Assembly: GCA_013115145.1 (NCBI GenBank)
Contig: JAAPAO010000141.1
Location: 1-64,000 of the forward strand
From: Perkinsus chesapeaki
Lineage: Eukaryota > Perkinsozoa > Perkinsida > Perkinsidae
Length of the DNA: 64,000 bases
Direction of reading: 5' to 3'
Both the position numbers and the translations under genes were made by a program. The notes under the pieces were generated by a model. It made no database searches. It was not told the origin of the DNA and was given only the letters and a program-made list of their open reading frames with translations. Of this stretch, positions 28,709 through 39,561 are shown piece by piece; within the stretch, counting starts at the first letter, position 1; the number at the start of each line of letters is the position of its first letter.

Positions 28709-31700
28709 ATGATGCGACAAAGTGAACAATTGATAGGGAATGCTCGACGGTCGGGGGGCAAGAGGTCACGCCGACGACGACCAAGTCGGTCTCGAAGTGT
28801 TGCTGGACTTAATGATAATTCAAAAACGACGACAATGAATAGACTGGAAAAAATACAAGAACAATTGGAGTTTTATGTAAGTATCTTAGGTTGAACCATG
28901 CAAGATACGAAATGGGTTCATTTTTTTAGTTCTCGGATGCGAATCTCCGTCGAGACCGCTATATCACTGAGGAGCTTGCACAACGAGATGTGCAAGGTGA
29001 CGGTCAGCCTTGGGTGCCAATCGATGATATAATTGAATGGGGAGAGCTCAGAAAGTTAGGGTAAGAGTCACGCGCCGCAAAATTAAAAAAGTGATCCTGG
29101 TTTTTCAAGTTCGGTGGGATTTTGTGAAATTAAATTTCCGAAAAAACTAGATGTATTTTTGCAAAGAGAACCTTTAGAAAATTGCAACTTCTCGGTAGCA
29201 TCATAAATCATGTTTCAGATGCACCGATACAGAGCTACTCGCAGCTATTAATAACAGTGAAGTGCTCGAACTAAGTGAGAGAGAGTAAGCAGCATATCTT
29301 TACGCACTGTAAAGATTTTTATGCTTTAGTGGCAAGCGCTACGTGAGCCGTAATTTCCGACTCTACCCGATGTTGGGGAACATTGTTATCGATGGGCAAG
29401 TCGCCGATTTCGAACGGCGGACGGTTTACATGGAAAATTTGCCGTTCAATGTTAATAGGGAGATGATGAGTAAGCGAGAAGAGTTGGGGAACAATAACCC
29501 AGTGATAGATAGTTCGATCGATCGGATACTTACATAGAACTATATTTGAAATGCATTAAAATTTCCGGGCCAATTTCAAGAGAGCGGTCACTTGTTTAAG
29601 CCGGTAATTATTGCAGTCTGGTTGCCTCCAAGGCTGGTCAACACACTTAGAGAAATTAGTCGTAGAAGATCCAGTAAAGGAGCCCGAAGCTCTGAATAAA
29701 CGGATATCTTTTCGCCGTGTTCTTTCTTCAGAAAGCGTGGCGTCCGGTGAAAAGTTCGGATTTGCTGTGACGGTTGATTATATCGCATTACCGAGTCATC
29801 CTCGAACGGGTAGGAGAGTAATGCATGGTGCCGGGATTGAACCCGGGTGGTGGTTTTCAGGTGTCAATCTAGGGTATTGTTTTGTTGAATATAATACAGA
29901 GGAGGAAGCACGGACAGCAAAGCGACAGTTAGACGGTAAGTTTGAGGAACTAGGAAAGATATTTTTGAGGTTGGAAATATATTACCCGTATACTCGTAGG
30001 TAACGTAGGGTTTTGGAAGTATTGTGATCTACCGTATGCTATATCACTTGGTATTGTATCATCCCCATGTTATGATTTTTTACCACGTTCGGTGGGTGTT
30101 GTCTCGAATAAAAGGCCGGCTTGGACAAAGCTACACTCATTTTCCACCGTCCCATTAGCTACGGAAATGTCTCTTGCAAAGCGTAAATGTATTGGTGATT
30201 TATTGGGTTATTTATTCGACTTTTATGGTACAAATAGATCGTTTTCCTACTGTTATTTAAACCAAGCTATGTTCGAAGCTTGTTAAACACTTTTAGACTT
30301 CATTTTTATTTGATCAGGCAAGTGGCCTAAAGACTGGGAGATCAGATCTGACGGTCGAAGGTTGAGGGTTATTACAGGTGGAAAATTTAGATATTTGCGA
30401 GAGTTATATTACAAGTAAAATGCCAAGGGCGGGGATCGAACCAGGGACCTCTTGGATGTTAGGGCGAAGAATGTGAATAAGATTGATAACCACCACTCAT
30501 ATGCGGATACATTCGATCCTAGCAAATGGCTTGTCCCTGACATTGACGGGTAGGCGTGGGTTCGATCCCGGCACCTGTCATTTTAATTATAGGAGATCTG
30601 AAGATAGCACTAGTACCGTTCCACCGTCTGGGCAAGTACGAGACGAAGATGGTCGGAAACGACGGAAAATGGAACCGAATGAAAGTAGGGAAAGTAGTTG
30701 CGATTGGAAGAAAATATTTTGCTCAAGTTGAATCGCCGGAGGATTCGTGCAGTTCTTCTTCTGCCCACATAACGATTAGCTCTTCCTCGACTTCAAGTGA
30801 TACCGAATCCTCATCCTCTTCATCGAGTTCGTCAAGTAGCTCATCTTCTGACACCTCTAGCTGTACCTCTTCGACCGACTCGGACACCCAATATGGTGCG
30901 GGTGTGGTGCCAAAACCACAGGATGATATTTTCAGCTATGCCGATACGGTAAGTTGGATTTTTGAAGAAGAGGAATTGTCGCCATTCTTTTTCAGAATGA
31001 GAAGATTAAACAGGAAGTCCCTTCAGTAATACGAAAGCTTTCGGTAGGTGGCACGAAATCGATCAATCGGGCGAGCGCTTTTTACACTCAGTTATTGCAT
31101 GTAAGCGGATTGCCGCCGGTGAGTTTACTGCAACTTCGTCAATGGATGGGGCATAGTACAGTGACACAGCACGTCGATATACGGCCGCCGAAAGGAGGTA
31201 GGTTTGGCAGAGGTCGTGGGTTCGATCTCCGCCGAGGGTATTTTTCAGATCGCGGAGGAAATAATTGGGAAGCTTATATAAGATTGCGGAGCAAAAAAGA
31301 ACGAGACTTCGCTGCTATGGATCTGAGGTAAGAAAGATATTTCTTAGGTTAGAAAATGATCAAGTTATTGCTCAGCAACACGGGGCCTTTGTTGACTGTG
31401 AACGGCTCTGTTCGACCTGTAATTAACAAGCTTGATGGAGCGGAGTGCGCGGTATACTGGAAGGAGGTAGGAGTCAGAGGATATCTTGGGTACCTACTCG
31501 CGACGATAGGAAATTATATATTCGACGTTCCCACTGCGCACCGCAAGGGGGACAATTTGTGTGATACTGTGATTCTGAGTAGTAATAAGTATTACTCCTC
31601 CTCGCCGAGTTTTTCACCGAATCATTATTGGGATATACCAATGGTGACGCGAGAATGCTAAATTTTCCGGAATTTTCCCCGTACATTTTCAGGAAGATTT

Positions 31701-33054
31701 ATTTCTCCGCCGACATGTGGTCTGTGCACGTAACAATAATTTATCTATTCTTCCGGGTGCGCAAAGATACGTCTCACAGGTGATGGCAATGAAGAAGGAG
31801 AACAGAGAGGCACCACCGGCAGCAATACCATCGAGAAGATTCAAACCGGCAAAAGAATCTGTCCACATCGTGAGTCGAACCTGCGACCTTTAGGGTGAAA
31901 TGTATGGATGTTATCTATTCAGCCATTTCCGCGGCTTACGGGCGGTCCGCGAGGAAGCGATGATGACGGTGCTGGCGGTAAGCCAACGGCGTGGACGGAC
32001 GCTGCCAGCGGGAATAAGGAATGGAGGCAACCAGGAACCGGAAAGCTGTGAGTTTAAAAATGACATGTGCCGGGATTGAACCTGCGTGGCTGTTGTTTTC
32101 AGATACGGTCTTAGCCAGACAGAGCGTCGATGTGCAGCACATCTGGAAAGGGTTGGCATTCAATCGCTTGTTGATAGGATGCGGTTGCAGCAGCAGCCAC
32201 CACCGAGAGGCAGGCGGAGACCAGCAGGAGGGAGCATTGCAGGTGGTGAGACAAAAACGCTGTTAACTGGGAGTGATTGGCAGCTTTGTTGGACAAACCC
32301 CTCAACATTTTGTGGCGCGTGAGAACTACAAGTTGTGTACCATCTCGCAGCTTCGTATGCTGATGATACATTTTAAACGATATTCAGCGAACTTCAGTAG
32401 ATCTGCTGATACACGGTGGTATCATACATGATTCTCGCGCGCCACGAAATGGGTAACTGCATTACTGTCAGGAAGCATTCGTACAGGGCTCTCGGCTAGG
32501 ACTCAGCGTCGGAGCGGAGGGCCGGCTCGGTTTCCAGGACCGATCATGGCCTCGGGAACAGATGTGCGTCATCAAGGTGGACGATATAAACGGTGATGTG
32601 CATGCGTGCAGATTTACGTATTTCATACCGACTTTTCCTCAGACGTTTGCGGAATCATCTCGTAATGCAATTGATTCGGTCGAAAAAACCTATCCCGCCT
32701 AGTAGCAGATTTACAGCACAGGTATATGGGCGTTGAGGAAATGTAAGATTTGGTAAGATGGCAAGATTTCAGGATTATCTGGCGGCCGAGAGATCATTGA
32801 CTTGGCGACGAGCGAGGGACGGATTGTCTGGCGAACGCAAGAGAGATGATGTGAGATTGGTAAAAGTGGAAAATAGGCGATAGGGATGGCGCAGGTTCGA
32901 TCCCGGGAGAAGGCATTTTTAGGAGAATCTTCTCCCAGTAAATCAGTTGTTCGTAGCCCAAATGGATATAGTCAGCAAGGAGAGGTAACGAACAAGCGAC
33001 GCGGGTTCGATCCCGGCATCTCACACTTTTAGGGAGCGCTATCTGAGTCTGTGA
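28709..33054 (+). CDS. LARP7-like La-related protein
   Basis: Exons 28709-28876, 28930-29060, 29219-29284 and 29330 onward give a basic N-terminus, then a La motif (RLEKIQEQLEFYFSDANL, RRDRYITEEL, CTDTELLAAINNSEVLEL). An RRM follows (TVYMENLPFNVN ... GVNLGYCFVEYNTEEEA), then a poly-Ser region and a late RRM-like part (HVSGLPPVSLLQLRQWMG, EAYIRLRSKKERDFAAMD, VINKLDGAECAVYWKE) whose LxGxExxYW ending is typical of the xRRM of LARP7. LARP7 binds the 3' end of small Pol III RNAs (7SK, telomerase RNA, U6). A basic RG-rich tail continues through five tRNA-like introns. The 3' end is ambiguous: a stop at 33054, or another frame reading RSPNGYSQQGE then SRKRRQSW. Exons between 29.5 and 31 kb are partly provisional. 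Confidence 0.8.
29810..29860 (+). repeat. tRNA-like intron in the RRM, antisense, 51 nt
   Basis: Donor gtagga, core gccgggattgaacccggg, end tggttttcag. It joins SHPRTG to VNLGYCFVEY, a conserved RNP1 segment, so the splice is firm. The palindromic ends (gccggg, cccggg) allow a small hairpin. Confidence 0.88.
30434..30466 (+). repeat. tRNA-like core, antisense
   Basis: gggcggggatcgaaccaggg followed by acctcttggatg. Its reverse reads ATCCAAGAGGT-CCCTGGTTCGATCCCC, an anticodon-stem to T-arm segment almost the same as at 21437 and 36300. It is preceded by gtaaaatgcc, probably a donor. Confidence 0.7.
30550..30592 (+). repeat. tRNA-like intron, sense, 43 nt
   Basis: Donor gtaggc, core gtgggttcgatcccggc, end tttaattatag, leading into RSEDSTSTVPPSGQ of the LARP7-like gene. 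Confidence 0.75.
31044..31091 (+). repeat. Composite motif intron, 48 nt
   Basis: Donor gtaggt, then gcacgaaatcgatcaatcgg and gcgagcgcttttt, end acactcag. It holds both the CACGAAAT part of one motif family and the GGGCGAGCGC core of another, suggesting that they are ends of one element. Confidence 0.7.
31198..31248 (+). repeat. tRNA-like intron, sense, 51 nt
   Basis: Donor gtaggt, core gtgggttcgatctccgcc, end gtatttttcag. It joins IRPPKG to RGGNNWEAYIRL in the xRRM. Confidence 0.85.
31870..31922 (+). repeat. tRNA-like intron, antisense, 53 nt
   Basis: The donor GTGAG is itself the first part of gtgagtcgaacctgcgac, so the reversed B box overlaps the 5' splice site. End ctattcag. Joins KESVHI to PFPRLTGG. 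Confidence 0.8.
32048..32102 (+). repeat. tRNA-like intron, antisense, 55 nt
   Basis: Donor gtgagttt, then aaaaatgacatgtgccggg and attgaacctgcg, end ttgttttcag. The A-run at its start is the reverse of the T-run that ends sense copies. It joins GTGKL to YGLSQTERR. Confidence 0.85.
32851..32922 (+). repeat. tRNA-like intron, sense, 72 nt
   Basis: Donor gtgaga, core gcgcaggttcgatcccggga, end ggcatttttag. The stretch before the core (gattggtaaaag) resembles a D-loop. Confidence 0.78.
32985..33032 (+). repeat. tRNA-like intron, sense, 48 nt
   Basis: Donor gtaacg, core gcgggttcgatcccggc, end cacttttag. It lies only 62 bases after the previous such intron. Confidence 0.78.
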
Positions 33055-33345
33055 TTGGGTCTAGAAAACGAAGACAATCGTGGGAAGGTCAGCGAGGGTC
33101 CAATCGACCGAGGAAGAGACAACGCCGCAGTGGGCAGAAGAAGAATAGTGCAAATCCGGGGTGGGATTTCACGTTAGACCGGATGGCTTCGTTATGGGAG
33201 CCTCTCATTCATTTATGGGGACATTTATGGGGCTTGTGTCTGAAGAGAGCGCAGTTTCAAGTCTAATGTCTCGGTAGCCAGAATAAATAGCTATGTTGTG
33301 AGGATCGCGAACATTCATCGGAGTTTTCTCCCTGTGTCCGCTGAC

Positions 33346-33552
33346 ATGTACATTGTTGGAGGGTCGATATTTATTCTGACACCTCTAGCTGTTTATTTTA
33401 GACCCGCAAGATTGACTGTGGAGGCAGCAGAGGCCGGTGAAACGAGGCAGGCGACGAGAGCGAACGCTCGAACGAAGGGGAGAAGGGAGAGAAGGAAGAA
33501 GCAACAAACAGCGATTCAGGAGGAAAAGCTGAACCGGCAACGATTGTTCTAG
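33346..33552 (+). CDS. Small single-pass membrane protein, 68 residues
   Basis: An uninterrupted frame from ATG 33346 begins MYIVGGSIFILTPLAVYF, one transmembrane helix at the very N-terminus. A Lys/Arg/Gln-rich cytosol-type tail ends NRQRLF. It may be a tail-facing small membrane protein, or the last exon of an unresolved gene whose upstream exon is the Arg/Lys-rich segment at 33.05-33.26 kb. No family is recognised. Confidence 0.4.
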   Translation: MYIVGGSIFILTPLAVYFRPARLTVEAAEAGETRQATRANARTKGRRERRKKQQTAIQEEKLNRQRLF

Positions 33553-33599
33553 TTGTGCACTTTTTACAGTTTCTATTAATCATTATCATCATCATACTG

Positions 33600-34700
33600 T
33601 GTTGCTACTTCGTTCAATAATAAAAGTAAAGTCTATTGTATATTCTACTCGACAGAGACAACTGAGCGGGGGCGAGTAGAACCTTAACTTATTTCCTATC
33701 GATAAGAGTAACAAGTTACTAGGGCAGTGTTTGCCGGTAAGGTAATTGTGATGCAAACTCAGAGCCAGTGTTAAAGAACTTGGCGAATTGGTGAAGAAAT
33801 TCAGCGCCCAATAGATCCCGAAGGTCGGATGGTGTTCGACCTGTATAGTCGCTGGTGATTTCATACGACTGGAGGCCTTAGACAGGAAATGTGTTTGGAA
33901 TCCTGGTTTCAGTAAACTGTGTACTCGGTCGGGTATATAGTGTTATATAGATGATTATAACGAGACCTATTGCCTACCATTTTGTTATTATCAGTTTGCT
34001 GTTAAGTGTGATTAGTACAACTACCTCTATGTAAAATGAGTAACAATACTTCTTATAATTCAAAGGCGTTCGGTTCGCATCTACAGCGTTTTAAGTGTCG
34101 TATCATCGCCTGCTTGATTGAACCAGAACTGCACCGTTTAAATACGTTGGATTGAGTTGTCTTTTGTATTGCAGGCCGCTTGAAGGAACGAGTTCTCTAT
34201 AAATAGATACTTAGTCTGTCGATGTGTTAACCAAGTCATCTTAGAATCATTTCTTACTGCTATATCACTCCTACATGTTAGTGGTTTGTCTTTAATGTTT
34301 CTGAGGGTCTGTTTCCTTCATTCTTCTTCTTCATCATCAACTGCTATGATATCCCCACTAACTCCAGTGTCGAGGGTTGGATATCGAAGGATATACAGAG
34401 GTCAGTGATACAAGGAAGCTACTCTAGCTCCGTCAACATCTGCAGTCCCTACTTCTGATTTCATCGTCCTCCATAGCAGAGCTTCTCTTTGCTGCTCACA
34501 CCTACTCTTCTCTACTGTAGTCCCACGTTGGTTTTTATACGGAAGGCCTTCCCGTATTTTGCAAACCACGCTGCCACACGTATCCTAGTTATTTGTATTT
34601 TATGCTTTCTACTCGATAGCTCTTTAGAATCCTAATCGTTCCACTATCGCGGGTATCTTCAATGTTACCATGGGAAGGACTGTAGCGTTTCGTGTGTTCG
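33600..34700. other. Stretch without a supported gene
   Basis: No exon with conserved motifs or a convincing splice pattern was found on either strand. Composition is ordinary. It separates the LARP7-like gene from the next helical-repeat gene and presumably contains 3' and 5' regulatory DNA. Confidence 0.5.
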
Positions 34701-34762
34701 CCATCCGCGCGTAGGTGTTGCCAACAATTTACTCTTTAGCATCCTCAAGATTCCAAGCCCAG

Positions 34763-37700
34763 ATGCATCCTTCTGAAGCTCGACCGCCGAAGTTCATAAT
34801 ACCACCGTTCGAAGGAGACTATAAAAAAGTATATAAACATATGTGGAGGACCTTTAGGGTGAGAAGTGGGGACAAAGGGAAGTCAATCGATGCCTTGGAG
34901 CGTTTCATTGGTAACTATTATTATGGTACATTCATGCTTATCAATACCGCCTTCCTATGCTTTATTTCTCGGAAGTTCTCCACAATTATCTTCAATTCTT
35001 GCATCCTATAGTTTCAGGAACGTAAGAAGCTTCGTCTCGGCGTACTTTGCAATCCGCCTCATGGAGCTGCCAGTGAGCTTCCCGACCCGAAGGTGCTCAG
35101 GGATTGTAAGGCGCAGGTTCGATTCCCGGTATTGGCATTTTTAATAACAGATGAAGTGGCCCCGACATGCTATAGAGCAGCTGAGAGCCAGATTGTCGAT
35201 GATGAGTTTTGGCTGCAAATGTGTGAGAGGATACGTAAAAGCAAGGACACCTTATCTGTATCGGACATTGCTGCGGTGAGTGGGGGGACACGTCCAGATG
35301 CTCCCCGAAGGGGGAGGAGGGGGACTGCATTTTTTCATTATCACATTTCCACATCAGCCATTGATGATAACATTTCTGTGAAGCCGGTGAATCACTGAAT
35401 ATATACCCGCTACTGTCTGGAAGAAAATTGAGAGAATTCTCGTCGAGTTTTCGCATCACAGATTTCCCTATGGCGGTGCTTATACCAACACTTACTATTT
35501 TAATAAGGGGACGACGACACTCCTTCTCACATACTGAAGCATACTTGAGCCAGGAGGAAGGCTTTACTGGAAGTGTTGTTAATCTTCGCTCTTCACTATG
35601 GCTTTCTGTTGAAAACGTTATACAATTTCCTGCTTATTTAAGTTAGTAAAGTTGACTCGTTTTATCAGATATTGGATTCGCTTGTCATGGTCAACTATCG
35701 TGACACCGATCTGATGAGGATATTAAGTCGGGAAATAATAGATGATATGTTTAAGCTCACCTTCACCGAAGCTGCAGTAATTGATAAAATCTTTATAGCG
35801 CGTAATGGCGTATCTTTCAGGTCATAGTGAATGCATATAGTACATTTAATTGTGAATCGAAACCTCTCTTGGACGCAGCAGTAAAACACTGTCATGCTTT
35901 AGCAGCAATGAACAGGAAAGGAAATGATGTTAGAAGTTGTGCGGTGAGTTGAAGGGTAATTGGTATATACCGTATCATCATTCTCAAGTACCCGGATTCC
36001 TAAAACCACGATAAATGGTTCGGGTCTCTTAGGTTTTACTCTCTGGTTTGGCGCGGTTCAAACCTGAGAATGCAAAGGAGTTGGTAGAAGTGATACTCTC
36101 ATCAACAGCATTGAATGCAGCAGAAGGCGGTAGGTGTCGGGATCGAACCTGGGACCTTTCGATTACGAGTGCTTATCAGGCCTTACCGATCTGGCATCGA
36201 TTATTTCTAGTGCGGCTCGACTGCTCACCGAGGAGGGACAAACTACTGTGAAGGACGTCGAGGAGAGCGTACTAGCTGATATAAGTAAGCATCACATGCG
36301 GGGATCGAACCAGGGACCTTCCGATTCTCAGATTCGATTCTCGATCGGATATGTCTTTCATCCCCCGAAAGCCTTTACAGTGCGGCGAGCGCTTTCCATA
36401 CGTTAACCTTATTTGATGGGATTGTTAAAGATACCCCCGAGATGATGGAAGCAGCTTCGAGAAACGTAACCAACTCGAACGCACAGCGCTTCAATTTCAT
36501 CTCGATAGTTCCTGGTTGCGCTGGAGCGAGATCCGAATGCTTTACGAAGCACAGTACCCGGACCGATGCCGAAACTGCGGCTCAATAAACAAGTATAAGT
36601 TTGCGTCATAGCGCGGTTATACTATCCTGCCAGCCGCCTGCTCGACGAGATCCTCCTGAGGGGCCGGAGGAGTTGATGAGAGTTGGGTTCAGCGCTGAGA
36701 GGGCTGATGAGGAGGATGTGGATGGTATGAATGTTGAGCTAGAAGCTGAAAACGAAACGGAACAACAACAAGGCGAGGAGGTGAGCGGCAGCAGCTACTG
36801 TGTAGATATGGTATTGGAAATGAAGAGGCTTATTGCACCATTGGAGAGTCACTCTTTCAGTCGGTGAACGAATCATCGGAATATTCGCCTTCGTTGAACT
36901 ATTACCTAGAGAACCTCATTATAGTAACAATAGCACTCGAGTACTATGACGAAATTATGTTATGAAACAATTATAGAACGCCACAGGACAGCTCATCCAG
37001 CAGGCTCCAGTTACTACGTACTCCTCGAAGTGTAATTCAGGTTGTAGTTGAGGGCATGTCCGTCCTTGATGCCACATCGACAATGGGCCTTGGACAGGAG
37101 GATGAAGAAGAAGTTAAAGATGATGATATTATACTACATAAACTCCAACGAGAACGTAGCTTTGGTGAAAGGAAATACTTTATAACATCACGAGCAGGCA
37201 CGCCTCATTTAACTAATAAAAATAAACCAACCGCACCGATAGAATCGATTGCTGCTCGAAACAGAGTAGCTTCGGTTGTTGCAATTGCAGTTGGTAGTCT
37301 CGGTCGGATCTGGACCCAACTGAATAAGGACATTGAAGATCCAGACGAAAGCAAGAAAGAGGATGAGGTGATGGGTGAGTTTTCCAGGCAACTCTCGAAA
37401 GCTTCTAACTTTACTGTTTTCAGTGCCTCAGCGATTGGTGACGCCAGTTGAGACCGAGATGCTTGCGAAGTCTGAAGAAATTATAGCCTTTGGTTGCCCG
37501 GGGCTCACTTCGGCACAATTAGTGAACTGTTTTGAAACGTAAAAAGACAAAGTGTTTTTAGCTGCTGCCGTTTATTGCTGATTAGGTTAGCACTGCACAC
37601 GCCACACAAAACTCATCATCGAGTGCTAAATGCGATAAGCAATGAACTCGTGAGGAAATGGATACATTTGACGGCGGAGGAAATACGAAGACTAGAAAAA

Positions 37701-37787
37701 GGAATTGAAGCTTCCAAGCTGAGGAATCAACAATTATCATTCATGTTGAGAATGCATTCTAATAGACGTAAAATAGCAATGCCATGA
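34763..37787 (+). CDS. Second helical-repeat protein, HPR/RAP-like
   Basis: ATG at 34763 starts MHPSEARPPKFIIPPFEGDY. Exons then join in phase: ERKKLRLGVLCNPPHGAA, EVAPTCYRAAESQIVDDEFW, RIRKSKDTLSVSDIAA, DSLVMVNYRDTDLMRILSRE, VIVNAYSTFNCESKPLLDAA, LARFKPENAKELVEVILSS, SAARLLTEEGQTTVKDVEES, SLYSAASAFHTLTLFDGIV and ALERDPNALRSTVPGP. A Glu-rich exon and the end NELVRKWIHLTAEEIRRLEK, stop 37787, follow. The paired-helix repeats with bulky/small alternation resemble alveolate HPR proteins of mitochondrial RNA handling (inference). Three introns carry the tRNA-like core. The part after 36.6 kb could be a separate gene. Confidence 0.55.
35106..35150 (+). repeat. tRNA-like intron, sense, 45 nt
   Basis: Donor gtaagg, core gcgcaggttcgattcccgg, then ggcatttttaataacag. 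The T-run is followed by an extra AATAACAG, so the acceptor is shifted 8 bases from the usual place. Confidence 0.83.
35777..35820 (+). repeat. GCGTATCTT-motif intron, 44 nt
   Basis: Contains agcgcgtaatggcgtatc before the acceptor. Similar words occur near 28435-28455 and in the intron 29285-29329. It joins FTEAA to VIVNAYSTF. Confidence 0.6.
36134..36210 (+). repeat. Near-complete tRNA-like intron, antisense, 77 nt
   Basis: The reverse strand reads a D-arm-like gatcggtaaggc, an anticodon-stem pair (actcg...cga), aaggtcccaggttcgatccc and the end of an acceptor. The intron is essentially one reversed tRNA-length unit with GT and AG at its borders. Confidence 0.8.
36285..36331 (+). repeat. tRNA-like intron, antisense, 47 nt
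   Basis: Donor gtaagc, core gcggggatcgaaccaggg then accttccgattctcag, where the reversed anticodon-stem part supplies the acceptor. It lies 75 bases after the previous intron. Confidence 0.82.
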
Positions 37788-37789
37788 TA

Positions 37790-38690
37790 ATGATGTTGTT
37801 GGTCCAAGAAATGTTTCTGATATCATCTGATTTGATTTCTTCATTGAAGAGTTGAGAATTGTATCAAACGAATCCGATGCCGAACCGATAGATGCCATCA
37901 AACAATACAACACACCATCAACAATATTATAATTAGTAGTGTAGCAAAAATATATTATTGAGAGTATAACCACATTACAAATTGAGTCTATTATTGCATA
38001 CATCTCAAGAAGCTTCTAGCACCTATCACGAAATATAACGAGGCATTGACATCGCCATAGGTAATTGAATAATGAATATGGTTTATAATCGTTAAAAGTC
38101 CATTTCATCAAGTATTGTTACGGTACATAGAGTTAACCGAAACACATAATAAAAAGGAACAATGCTCATATGGAACAGCAAGGACAATAGTAATCCTGAA
38201 ATCTGGCCTCATGCTGCTGTCAAATGAGCTTTCGGTGCTGAACCCTTCTGGACACAACGCATTCGACTATTGCCAAAGGAGCTGTAATAGATAACATAAA
38301 TCGGACAAGAGAAAGTGTGTCAAAGCAACGATACAACCATACAATGTTGACGATACAATTTCCCTAGGGAGTGTTATCAAAGCGGATTATTACACCAATC
38401 AAGCAATGACGAGCTATCCCACTGCCAGACCTGTTCTATGACCAATTATAACAGCTATACAGGAGTAAATAGTGTACTTGATAGAAATACAAAGATTAAA
38501 GCTATAGCCTATTATTATAACTGATGATAACACAAGATATTATAAAGCAAGAGGATATCGCTTTCTAACCAACAGAGACAATTAACCATCATCAAACTGC
38601 TGTAGCTATTCCAACGCCAAAGCAAGCATCATCCCAGCGCTTATCGGTACCTATTAATAACAATAGTAATACACACTTTTGAGAATAATA
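37790..38690. other. Convergent intergenic stretch
   Basis: AT-rich DNA between the plus-strand helical-repeat gene and the minus-strand RPS29 gene. No supported exon, RNA gene or repeat was seen. Confidence 0.55.
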
Positions 38691-38849
38691 TTACTTGTGG
38701 AAACCAATATCGTTGGCCTTCTCCCTGAAGCACTGACGGCACATCATGAGACCGTACTTACGGATAAGACCGTGCTGGTTGGAGCATACACGGCATTGAC
38801 GAGAGCCAGGGCCGTAGTTACGGGGGCGAGTCATGTAGAGATCCGGCAT
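38691..38849 (-). CDS. RPS29: Ribosomal protein uS14 (RPS29), cytosolic
   Basis: An intronless 52-codon frame encodes a complete small-subunit protein uS14. It contains [15 protein letters not shown], then [19 protein letters not shown] and the end ANDIGFHK. The two zinc-binding CxxC pairs (CRVC, CRQC) and the family length (about 56 residues) are preserved. The start [11 protein letters not shown] aligns with the usual short N-terminal arm. It is part of the 40S head near the decoding region. The lack of introns contrasts with every other conserved gene in the window. Confidence 0.97.
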   Translation of the reverse strand: MPDLYMTRPRNYGPGSRQCRVCSNQHGLIRKYGLMMCRQCFREKANDIGFHK

Positions 38850-39561
38850 AGTGATGGTAGTTGGCTAGCGAACTCTCTGATACAGCAATAAATAAGTCGA
38901 TAACCTACTATGTATCGAGCAAGCCTCAACCTCAGATACCACCTCCCCTTGACCTTCCCGATGTTCGAATACCATGCCCTATTCCCTCCCAAAGCTCCAA
39001 CGCACCGACGATCACCCGAGAGGCCTTCGAGCACGCCCTAGATGGAGCCAATCGATCGCGCTATAGCGGCAGAATTCTCGCTGAGTAAATGCAAGATTAC
39101 AAGATTTGTAGGCTCACCATGTGATCAATTCGGCGCATGACGATTCTTGTTGTTGAATGACCACTCCTTCATCTCGGTCTGTTATTGAGGACCTTCATCG
39201 TTCCCGAGGAAGGAGCTTTAATCGGCATAGGAATACCGAAAGGAGGCCGGTGAGTAGCTGCAGGAGTACCTATAACTAGGGAGATGCAAAAGCCGCCCCG
39301 AATTCCCTTAAAATGACGAGGGCTTGAGAGTGTCCAGTCTTATATGAAGTATTTTGTTATTAGAGTGCGAATCGTGGGGAGTTCCGCAGTGGCCCGGCTG
39401 ATGTATTACCACATGATGGGGAGCGAATGATGTAATAAATATAAATATAATAATATAATAGTCATTAATAGGGAACTGCCAGCTTATCGGCGAAGGAGAG
39501 CTGGAGGCAGGAATGTCTATTGTAATTCTGTATTAAGGGTTAATGTGTTATCGCTGTATTA

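Noticed and set aside
38861-39088. Plus-strand gene opposite RPS29 (PQPQIPPPLDLP frame)
   Set aside because: Proline-rich frame without motif or splice support, overlapping the 5' side of RPS29; left out.
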